Of a stretch of 19,683 nucleotides of DNA, positions 13,733 through 19,683 are shown piece by piece (the first letter of the stretch is position 1; each line of letters begins with the position of its first letter). Both the position numbers and the translations under genes were made by a program. A model generated the notes under the pieces. That model was not told where the DNA came from. It searched no databases and saw nothing but the letters and a program-made list of their open reading frames with translations. Source of the DNA: Alphaproteobacteria bacterium (GTDB lineage: Bacteria; Pseudomonadota; Alphaproteobacteria; UBA6615); assembly GCA_013003285.1 (NCBI GenBank), contig JABDJY010000078.1:1-19683 (forward strand), in the 5' to 3' direction.

Positions 13733-15088
13733 ATGACCGCCTACACCAGAATTCTTGCGGGCCTCACTGTCCTCACCATCAGCGTCCTGGTATTTGCCGT
13801 TGCCACACCGGCGCGCGCCATTGAGATTCAGCGGGTGGTCAGCCCCGGCGGGGTCGAGGCGTGGCTGGTCGAGGACCACACTCTGCCTATTGTTGCTTTA
13901 CGGTTTTCCATGATCGGCGGCGCCGCCACCGATCCGGCGGGGAAAGAAGGTCTCGCCAATATGGTTTCAGGACTGCTCGATGAAGGGGCCGGCGATCTCG
14001 ATTCCCAAAGCTTCCGGCGGCAGCTTGAAGATAATTCCATATCGCTGAGTTTTAGCGCGTCGCAGGATAGTTTTTCGGGCAGCTTGCGGTCGCTGAAGCG
14101 CAACCAGGACAAGGCGTTTGACCTGTTTCACTTGGCCTTGACCGAGCCCCGTTTCGACGACGAGGCGGTCGAACGCATCCGGGCGCAGATTCTAACCGGC
14201 ATTGCCCGCAGCAAGAACGATCCGAGTTCGATCGCCCGGCGGACCTTTTGGGCCTCGAATTTCCCCGATCATCCCTATGGGCGACGGTCGGGCGGCGAGG
14301 CGGAAAGTGTCGGCGCCATCACCAAGACCGATCTCACGACTTTTGTGAACCGGCGCATTGCCCGCGGCGACATGGTGATCGGCGTTGCCGGCGACATTAG
14401 CGCGGCCGAACTCGCGCCGTTGCTCGACACCACCTTCGGTGATCTGCCGGAGCGCGCCGAAGCCTTTTCCATCGGAACGGCGACCCCGGCGGCGCTGGGC
14501 GAAATTATTGTCGTCGATCAGGACGTGCCGCAGAGTACGGTGGTGTTCGGCCATCGCGGCCTGCCGCGCGACGATCCTGACTTTTACGCCGCCACGGTGC
14601 TGAACCATGTGCTTGGCGGGGGCAGTTTTACGTCGCGCCTTTACCAGGAAGTGCGCGAGAAGCGCGGCCTGGCCTATTCGGTGTTCAGCTATCTGCAACC
14701 GCTCGATCATGCCGCTCTTTGGCTCGGCGGCGCGGCCACTGAGAATAGCGCGGTCGGTCAATCGATCGACGTTATTCGCAGCGAATGGGCGCGCATGCGC
14801 GATATTCCCATCACGCAAGAACAGCTCGACGCGGCACGCGATAACATCACCGGCTCGTTTGCCTTGCGTTTCAGCAATACCGGCGCGATTGCCGGCATGC
14901 TGGTCGCCATTCAGCGCCAGGATTTAGGCATCAACTATATCGACGAGCGCAGCAAATTCTTCGAGGCGGTGACCCTGGAAGACATCAACCGCATCGCCAA
15001 GAAGTTCCTCGACCCGGATGCGCTGACCATCGTCGTGGTCGGCAAACCCGAAGGCGTCAAGCCGACCAAGAAGCCCGACGCCGGATAA
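13733..15088 (+). CDS. M16 peptidase-like partner subunit (exported, non-zinc)
   Basis: This 451-residue M16 family protein has a signal peptide (MTAYTRILAGLTVLTISVLV-type core ending ATPARA before Ile). Where the zinc motif should be, the sequence reads GLANMVSGLLDEGAG, with no HxxEH, so it cannot bind the catalytic zinc. It instead carries YQEVREKRGLAYSV (304-317), the Arg/Tyr substrate-binding segment that the first M16 protein lacks. In the two-component bacterial M16B proteases known from Sphingomonas, one subunit supplies the zinc site and the other this R/Y pair. The same division is seen here, so a periplasmic heterodimer is inferred. The ATG at 13733 is one base past the previous stop; GGAG lies 8 bases upstream. 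The in-frame ATG at 13718 would overlap the preceding gene. Confidence 0.9.
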   Translation: MTAYTRILAGLTVLTISVLVFAVATPARAIEIQRVVSPGGVEAWLVEDHTLPIVALRFSMIGGAATDPAGKEGLANMVSGLLDEGAGDLDSQSFRRQLEDNSISLSFSASQDSFSGSLRSLKRNQDKAFDLFHLALTEPRFDDEAVERIRAQILTGIARSKNDPSSIARRTFWASNFPDHPYGRRSGGEAESVGAITKTDLTTFVNRRIARGDMVIGVAGDISAAELAPLLDTTFGDLPERAEAFSIGTATPAALGEIIVVDQDVPQSTVVFGHRGLPRDDPDFYAATVLNHVLGGGSFTSRLYQEVREKRGLAYSVFSYLQPLDHAALWLGGAATENSAVGQSIDVIRSEWARMRDIPITQEQLDAARDNITGSFALRFSNTGAIAGMLVAIQRQDLGINYIDERSKFFEAVTLEDINRIAKKFLDPDALTIVVVGKPEGVKPTKKPDAG

Positions 15089-15112
15089 GCCACGGGCGGA
15101 GTGGAAGTTCTT

Positions 15113-15949
15113 ATGGGCGCGGGCCGTGCGTTCGATCATGTGGTTTTAGCTGTCCATGATCTCGCGGGCGCAGCGCGGATATATGAGACACTGGGGTTTT
15201 CGCTAACGCCGCTTGCCCATCACGAAGACCGTATGGGAACGTCGAACCGTATCGCCCAATTTCAAGAGCAGAATTTTATCGAGCTCCTCGAGGTGGATCG
15301 CCCTGACACTTTGGCGCCGCATGATTTCGCCGTCTCGCCGCCCTTCTTTAGTTTCGGAGCCCATAACCGGGCGGCACTTGCCGAGCGCGAGGGCCTGTCC
15401 ATGCTGGTGTTTGCCGGCGACGATGCGCGCGCGGATGTGGCTTCGTTTGCGGCGAAGGGCGTGCCGACCTACGCGCCGTTCGACTTTGAACGGCAGGCCC
15501 GTCTACCCGACGGTAAGAGCGTCACGGTCGCCTTTTCGCTCGCCTTTGCCACGTCCCCGGACTTGCCCAACATGGCGTTCTTCGTCTGCCAGAACCGCGC
15601 GCCGGAATATTTCTGGAAGCCCGCATTCCAATCCCATGAGAATGGCGCGCTAGGCATAAGGGCGATCTATCTGTCGTCGCGCGATCCCGACCGGGATGCC
15701 GCGTTCATTGGCAAGATGTTCGACGGCGAAATAACCGCCGTTGCGGGCGGGCAGCATGTCGCCTGTGGCGCACAGCAAGAGGTGCGCGTTCTCACGCCGG
15801 CGACCATCTCCGAATTAGACCCCTCGTTTACGATGGAAGATTTGGATAGACCTGTACTCGCTGGCCTCGCCATCGCCTGCGGCGAAGAGAGACAGACAAC
15901 ACCAGCGGCGGCGGCCTGTGGGGCTTTTATCGAGTGGGTTCGCAGGTAA
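15113..15949 (+). CDS. VOC family protein, glyoxalase-like domain
   Basis: This 278-residue protein is of the vicinal oxygen chelate fold. The N-terminal half shows the family pattern FDHVVLAVHDLAGAARIYETLGF (7-29), with His9 at the usual metal-ligand place, and later FIELLEV with Glu57/Glu60 as candidate ligands. It looks like the glyoxalase-like (PF13468-type) group of uncharacterised proteins of about 280 residues with two half-domains. The reaction is not known. ATG at 15113 is chosen because GGAAG lies 5 bases upstream; a GTG at 15101 in frame is the alternative. It starts 24 bp after the second M16 gene, so it is probably co-transcribed, although a role with the protease is not obvious. 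Confidence 0.75.
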   Translation: MGAGRAFDHVVLAVHDLAGAARIYETLGFSLTPLAHHEDRMGTSNRIAQFQEQNFIELLEVDRPDTLAPHDFAVSPPFFSFGAHNRAALAEREGLSMLVFAGDDARADVASFAAKGVPTYAPFDFERQARLPDGKSVTVAFSLAFATSPDLPNMAFFVCQNRAPEYFWKPAFQSHENGALGIRAIYLSSRDPDRDAAFIGKMFDGEITAVAGGQHVACGAQQEVRVLTPATISELDPSFTMEDLDRPVLAGLAIACGEERQTTPAAAACGAFIEWVRR

Positions 15950-15958
15950 CCGGCGCCG

Positions 15959-15998
15959 CCGGCGATCGATATTCGCCGGACGAGAGGGGATATTTTTT
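15959..15998. terminator. Possible terminator between convergent genes
   Basis: CCGGCGA (15959-15965) and TCGCCGG (15973-15979) form a perfect 7-bp stem with a 7-nt loop, in the 48-bp gap between the convergent VOC and membrane-protein genes. A T-rich run (15993-15998) follows 13 bp later on the plus strand, further from the stem than in a textbook terminator. It could serve both strands. Confidence 0.4.
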
Positions 15999-16471
15999 CA
16001 GACGTTGCGGTCGGCTGAAGCCTTTTCGTGCAGCGCAACACGCTGGCGGTCCCAAGATTGTATTTTTTGTACAAACTCATCCTGGGAGCGCTTCAAAACT
16101 TCGACAGCCTTCGTAGTGGCGATTGATGCGTCGACGATTAGTTGGTCTGGCGACAGGTCGCTATCGTGCAGGCGCCGGACCGCGCCTTGCAGTCTCTCAA
16201 GCTCGACTTCGATCTCTTCGCGGACTTCGATTTCGTAATCGTGCTTTGCCCTGACTTGCGCCAACACATCATCTTCCGCCAATTTGAGTTCAAGTAACCT
16301 GTTTATTTTTGATCGTGCCGATCGACCGCCTAACTTCCAACTGATGAGGCCGAACAAAATTCCGATTAGTACGCTGCCAATAAGTACCGCGATAATGAAC
16401 GTGATCGGGGCTCCCGAAATGGACTGCCATTCCCTGCCGAAAAATTCCGTAACTTCCTGATGGCGGATCAT
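15998..16471 (-). CDS. Unrecognised single-pass membrane protein with coiled coil
   Basis: I do not recognise this 157-residue protein. It has a short polar N-terminus, one strong transmembrane segment (about 22-45, ITFIIAVLIGSVLIGILFGL), a basic turn (KLGGRSARSK), and a long charged helical stretch (about 51-101) rich in Glu, Arg and Leu with heptad-like spacing. A second helix (115-150) ends in a polar tail. This topology predicts a membrane-anchored rod with most of the protein on one side. A hand count over 16021-16440 gives about 52% G+C, well below the neighbours, and codon use is less biased, suggesting recent acquisition or relaxed selection. AGAGG lies 11 bases before the ATG. It is convergent with the VOC gene. 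It could be a real orphan gene or, less likely, a chance frame. Confidence 0.6.
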   Translation of the reverse strand: MIRHQEVTEFFGREWQSISGAPITFIIAVLIGSVLIGILFGLISWKLGGRSARSKINRLLELKLAEDDVLAQVRAKHDYEIEVREEIEVELERLQGAVRRLHDSDLSPDQLIVDASIATTKAVEVLKRSQDEFVQKIQSWDRQRVALHEKASADRNV

Positions 16472-16791
16472 TGAACAATATACCTCTCAGTATACCTGGC
16501 CGCGGGTCGAGAATGGTCGCCGCCATATCTGTGTAAACAAGATGATGTGCCGACAGCCGATGCGACGAATTGCGCTTGATCAATGCGAACCGCGATCCGA
16601 TTCCGCTCTATCCGATGATCGCTTATAATTAATTCCTGCCCTCGCGGCGATGGAATTTTCACCGGCGTGTCAGAGTGTGGATGAACGGTCGTTTCGGCGA
16701 CTCGGCATTCTGTCCACAATGGGCTGGTTGCCGCACCTTTGGCGGCGATGCAGACTGCGCCGACTCGGCACCCAAGCGGCACAATTACCCG
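16472..16791. other. 320-bp AT-richer intergenic region before pgi
   Basis: No convincing gene lies here. It separates the divergent membrane-protein and pgi genes. It contains a perfect TATAAT at 16624-16629 on the plus strand, a TATACT (16489-16494) on the minus strand just ahead of the membrane-protein gene, and a direct repeat GACTCGGCA near 16700 and 16762. An in-frame GTG at 16675 would extend PGI by 39 residues, but that stretch (Cys-rich, with GRFGDSAFCPQW) does not resemble the family. Confidence 0.5.
16624..16629 (+). promoter_or_regulatory. Candidate -10 box for pgi-mutL
   Basis: A perfect TATAAT sits in an AT-rich patch about 160 bp upstream of pgi. The region 17 bp further upstream (TTCCGC, 16601-16606) is a poor -35 match, so the promoter call is weak. 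It would give a leader of roughly 155 nt. Confidence 0.3.
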
Positions 16792-18063
16792 ATGCTTTAC
16801 CGTCAGGATATCACGGCCTGTCTCTCGACCACGATCGGCGATCGCGGCGCGAGCGAGACGGCCTTCAACGACGCACTCGCGGGAGCGCAAGACGCGCTGG
16901 CCTGGCTGCGTGCCGAGCTCGACGGCGGCGGGCTGCCGGCCTTTGACATGTGCCGCCAGACGGCGGACTTGGCGGAGTTATCGGACCTGGCCGAAGGCTT
17001 TCGCAAAAACTGCGATACGGTTGCCGTTCTGGGCACCGGCGGATCGAGCCTCGGCGGACAAGCGCTGTGCGCCCTGTCGAGCGATCACGCGGCGCCGCAG
17101 ATGCGCTTTTTGGATAATATCGATCCGGACAGCTTGGATCGGGTGTTCGACGGCACGGCGCCCGAACGCCTCGGTCTGGTGGTCATCTCCAAATCCGGCG
17201 GCACCGTCGAAACTCTGGCCCAAGCGCTGACCATTGTGCCGCGATTGGGTCCGGGGGCGGATAAACGGGTTGTCGTCATCACCGAGCCGGGCGATACGCC
17301 GCTGCGCCGGTTTGCCGCCGATTTGAAGCTCACGACCTGCGATCATGATCCCGGAATTGGCGGCCGATATGCGGCGTTGAGCCTGGTCGGGCTGTTACCC
17401 GCGCTGATCGCCGGCATCGACGGCGCTGCGGTGCGTGCCGGCGCGGCCGAAACCCTGGCTCAAGCGCTATCGGCAGACCGCGCAGCCGATGTTCCGGCGG
17501 CGGCCGGCGCCGCGGTGTCAGTGGCGCTAAGTCAGGAGCGGAATATCGGTATTTCGGTATTGATGCCCTATAGCGACCGGCTGGCTAAATTTGCCCAATG
17601 GTCTCTGCAAATTTGGGCCGAGAGCCTGGGCAAGGGCGGCAAGGGCACGACCCCGGTGGCGGCGCTCGGCGCGGTCGATCAGCACAGCCAGCTGCAGCTC
17701 TATCTCGACGGGCCTGCCGACAAGATGTTCACCATTGTCGCACCCGCCCATGCCGGTACGGGCGCAACGATCGACACCGACATTGCCGGCGAGCTCGGTC
17801 TCGATTATCTGGCGGGCCGCACGGTCGGCGATTTGATGGCCGCCGAACAGCAGGCGACGGTCGATGCACTGTCCGCCAAGGGACGGCCGACCCGGGTTCT
17901 GGCGGTCGATAAGGTCGATGCGGCCACCCTCGGCGCATTGATGATGCACTATATGCTCGAGACTGTGATCGCCGCCCGATTGCTCAATGTGGATCCGTTC
18001 GATCAACCGGCGGTCGAGGATGGCAAGGCGCGCGCGCGCGCCTATATGGAAGCCAAGACATGA
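16792..18063 (+). CDS. pgi: Glucose-6-phosphate isomerase, short bacterial form
   Basis: PGI interconverts glucose 6-phosphate and fructose 6-phosphate in central sugar metabolism. The 423 residues match the short form found in some alphaproteobacteria rather than the ~550-residue E. coli type. The two SIS domains are visible: GTGGSSLGGQAL (81-92) and the phosphate-binding SKSGGTVET (133-141), then GGRYAALSLVGLLP (190-203). Catalytic candidates are Glu277 in WAESLGKGGKGTTP, His298 in DQHSQLQLYLDGP, and Lys412 in DPFDQPAVEDGK, corresponding to the conserved Glu, His and Lys of the family. The start ATG at 16792 gives the family N-terminus (MLYRQDI), though without a clear ribosome site. The stop overlaps the mutL start by 4 bp (ATGA). 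A (GC)7 run lies at 18028-18041, six codons before the stop. Confidence 0.92.
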   Translation: MLYRQDITACLSTTIGDRGASETAFNDALAGAQDALAWLRAELDGGGLPAFDMCRQTADLAELSDLAEGFRKNCDTVAVLGTGGSSLGGQALCALSSDHAAPQMRFLDNIDPDSLDRVFDGTAPERLGLVVISKSGGTVETLAQALTIVPRLGPGADKRVVVITEPGDTPLRRFAADLKLTTCDHDPGIGGRYAALSLVGLLPALIAGIDGAAVRAGAAETLAQALSADRAADVPAAAGAAVSVALSQERNIGISVLMPYSDRLAKFAQWSLQIWAESLGKGGKGTTPVAALGAVDQHSQLQLYLDGPADKMFTIVAPAHAGTGATIDTDIAGELGLDYLAGRTVGDLMAAEQQATVDALSAKGRPTRVLAVDKVDAATLGALMMHYMLETVIAARLLNVDPFDQPAVEDGKARARAYMEAKT

Positions 18064-19683
18064 CCATTCGCATGCTGCCCGAGACCGTGGTCAACCGCAT
18101 CGCCGCCGGCGAGGTGGTCGAACGGCCGGCCGCCGCGGTCAAAGAACTGGTGGAGAACGCGCTCGATGCCGGCGCCCACCAGATCGATATCGTGCTGCGC
18201 GATGGCGGCCGCACGCTGATTTCTGTCACCGACGATGGCTGCGGCATGACCGCCGACGAGATGATCCTGGCGGTCGAACGGCACGCCACGTCGAAGCTGC
18301 CCGATGACGATTTGAGCCATATCGTCACCATGGGGTTCCGCGGCGAGGCCCTGCCGTCGATTGGCGCGGTAAGCCGCCTCACCATTACCTCGCGGCCACG
18401 CGACGGCGAGGCCTGGCAATTGCTCATCGAGGGTGGCCGCAAGGGTAAACCGCAGCCGGCGTCCCACGCCTATGGCACAAGGGTCGAGGTACGGGACTTG
18501 TTCTACGCCACCCCGGCGCGCCTGAAATTCCTCAAAACCGAGCGCACCGAACTCGATCACGCGGTCGACGCGGTGCAGCGTCTGGCGATGGCCTATCCCG
18601 AAGTCGGCTTCTCGGTAAGCGACGGCGAGAAAATTCGTTTCGCCTGTTCCAGCGAAACCGACCTCTCCGGCGACGACGCGGCCCTGCTGCGCCGGCTTGC
18701 CGCCGTCATGGGGCGCGATTTCTCTGAGAATGCGCTGACCGTCGATGCGGAGCGCGACGGGATACGCCTGTTCGGCTTCGCCGGTCTGCCGACCCTTAAC
18801 CGCAACACCACGCGTCACCAATATCTATTCGTGAACGGCCGACCGGTGCGCGACAAGCTGCTGCACGGCGCGGTGCGCGGGGCCTATCAGGACTTCCTCG
18901 CCCGCCAGCGCCATCCCCTGGTGGCCTTGTTCGTGGAGATCGACCCGCAGCTGGTCGACGTTAATGTGCATCCGGCGAAGACCGAAGTGCGGTTCCGCGA
19001 TGCCGGCGTCGTTCGGGGCCTGATCGTCGGTGCGCTGCGCCACGCTCTGGCCGAAGCCGGGCACCGGGCGTCGACCACCGTCGCCGATGCCGCCTTGGGC
19101 GCGCTACGCCCGGCGAGCGGGCTGCCCTATCCCGGCCGCACCGCCTACCCCACATCCGGAACGAGCGTGCCGAGCGAACTGGCGGAGGTGGTTGCCGCCT
19201 ATTACGCACCGGTCGAGAGACAAATCCCCGGCCTCGACGGCGCCTCGGCCGCCGCGCCGGCCTCACTCGAGGATGACGCCGCCGCCATGGTCGGTGGCGA
19301 TCACCCGTTGGGTGCGGCGCGGGCCCAGGTGCACGAGACCTATATCGTTGCGCAGACCGGCGATGGCATTGTTATCGTCGACCAACACGCGGCCCATGAG
19401 CGGCTGGTCTATGAGCGGATGAAGAAGGCCTTGGATAATGGCGGCGTCGTGCGCCAGGGCCTGTTGCTGCCCGAGGTGATCGATCTCGACGACGCCATCG
19501 CCACGCGGTTGGCAGAACGCGCCGAGGAACTCGCCGAATTGGGCCTGGTGCTGGAAAAATTCGGCTCCGGCGCGGTGGTGGTGCGCGAGGTACCGGCGCT
19601 GTTGGGACAGACCGATGTGGCGGCGCTGGTGCGAGATCTGGCCGACGATCTGGCCGAGCTCGATACCGCCTTGGCGCTTCGCG
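18060..19683 (+). CDS. mutL: DNA mismatch repair protein MutL (3' end beyond window)
   Basis: MutL couples mismatch recognition by MutS to strand incision and removal. About 541 residues are present and the gene runs off the right edge. The N-terminal GHKL ATPase is intact: NRIAAGEVVERP (12-23), catalytic Glu32 in ELVENALDAGA, DDGCGM (58-63) and GFRGEALPSIGAVS (92-105), then FVNGRPVRD and DVNVHPAKTEVRF. A Pro/Ala-rich linker leads to the C-terminal dimerisation domain, which carries DQHAAHERLVYE at 441-452, an exact DQHA(X)2E(X)4E endonuclease motif. This implies that MutL itself nicks DNA and that the species has no MutH. The ATG overlaps the pgi stop, so translation is probably coupled. No stop or frameshift is seen in the visible part. 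Confidence 0.95.
   Translation, partial: MTIRMLPETVVNRIAAGEVVERPAAAVKELVENALDAGAHQIDIVLRDGGRTLISVTDDGCGMTADEMILAVERHATSKLPDDDLSHIVTMGFRGEALPSIGAVSRLTITSRPRDGEAWQLLIEGGRKGKPQPASHAYGTRVEVRDLFYATPARLKFLKTERTELDHAVDAVQRLAMAYPEVGFSVSDGEKIRFACSSETDLSGDDAALLRRLAAVMGRDFSENALTVDAERDGIRLFGFAGLPTLNRNTTRHQYLFVNGRPVRDKLLHGAVRGAYQDFLARQRHPLVALFVEIDPQLVDVNVHPAKTEVRFRDAGVVRGLIVGALRHALAEAGHRASTTVADAALGALRPASGLPYPGRTAYPTSGTSVPSELAEVVAAYYAPVERQIPGLDGASAAAPASLEDDAAAMVGGDHPLGAARAQVHETYIVAQTGDGIVIVDQHAAHERLVYERMKKALDNGGVVRQGLLLPEVIDLDDAIATRLAERAEELAELGLVLEKFGSGAVVVREVPALLGQTDVAALVRDLADDLAELDTALALR

Noticed and set aside
1..19683. Mobile elements, CRISPR arrays, toxin-antitoxin or defence genes
   Set aside because: Both strands were read for transposase, integrase, repeat-spacer and small paired-gene patterns and none was found beyond the features listed.

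Overview
The window looks like chromosomal DNA from a GC-rich alphaproteobacterium, most likely of the Rhodospirillales type. The clues are high GC3 codon use, the order ribF-ileS-lspA-DUF3035 lipoprotein-M16-M16 followed by pgi-mutL, a short alphaproteobacterial-type PGI, and a MutL carrying the nuclease motif of MutH-less bacteria. No tRNA, rRNA, CRISPR array, transposase or phage gene was seen.

Left part (1-4793, minus strand, read right to left). It holds an alpha/beta hydrolase, a DUF2157/GDYXXLXY membrane-protein pair with overlapping genes, a GNAT acetyltransferase, and a class-2-type dihydroorotate dehydrogenase (pyrD). The DUF2157 pair has a credible promoter with an inverted repeat at its transcription start. 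pyrD has a TTG start, an unusual DISCPN active-site segment (Cys where class 2 enzymes have Ser), and a 3' end that runs into a G/C-tract palindromic repeat at the window edge.

Middle part (4794-15949, plus strand). An amidase-signature enzyme is divergent from the hydrolase. A MaoC-like hydratase follows, with a predicted promoter overlapped by an interrupted inverted repeat. Then comes a housekeeping block: ribF (FMN/FAD synthesis), an intrinsic terminator, ileS with its own promoter overlapping that terminator, lspA, a DUF3035 lipoprotein (a substrate of LspA), and two exported M16 peptidase-like proteins. The first M16 protein carries the zinc site and the second the R/Y segment, as expected of a two-subunit periplasmic protease. 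A glyoxalase-like VOC protein closes the run.

Right part (15950-19683). A small unrecognised membrane/coiled-coil protein on the minus strand and a roughly 320-bp gene-free stretch interrupt the block; both are more AT-rich than their surroundings. Then pgi and mutL follow, overlapping by 4 bp. mutL runs off the right edge.

Most of the window is ordinary core genome, and I see no clear undescribed multi-gene system. The items most worth a second look are the PyrD active-site substitution, the MaoC promoter/operator, a coding-like in-frame stretch after the GDYXXLXY stop codon, and the low-GC orphan membrane gene.
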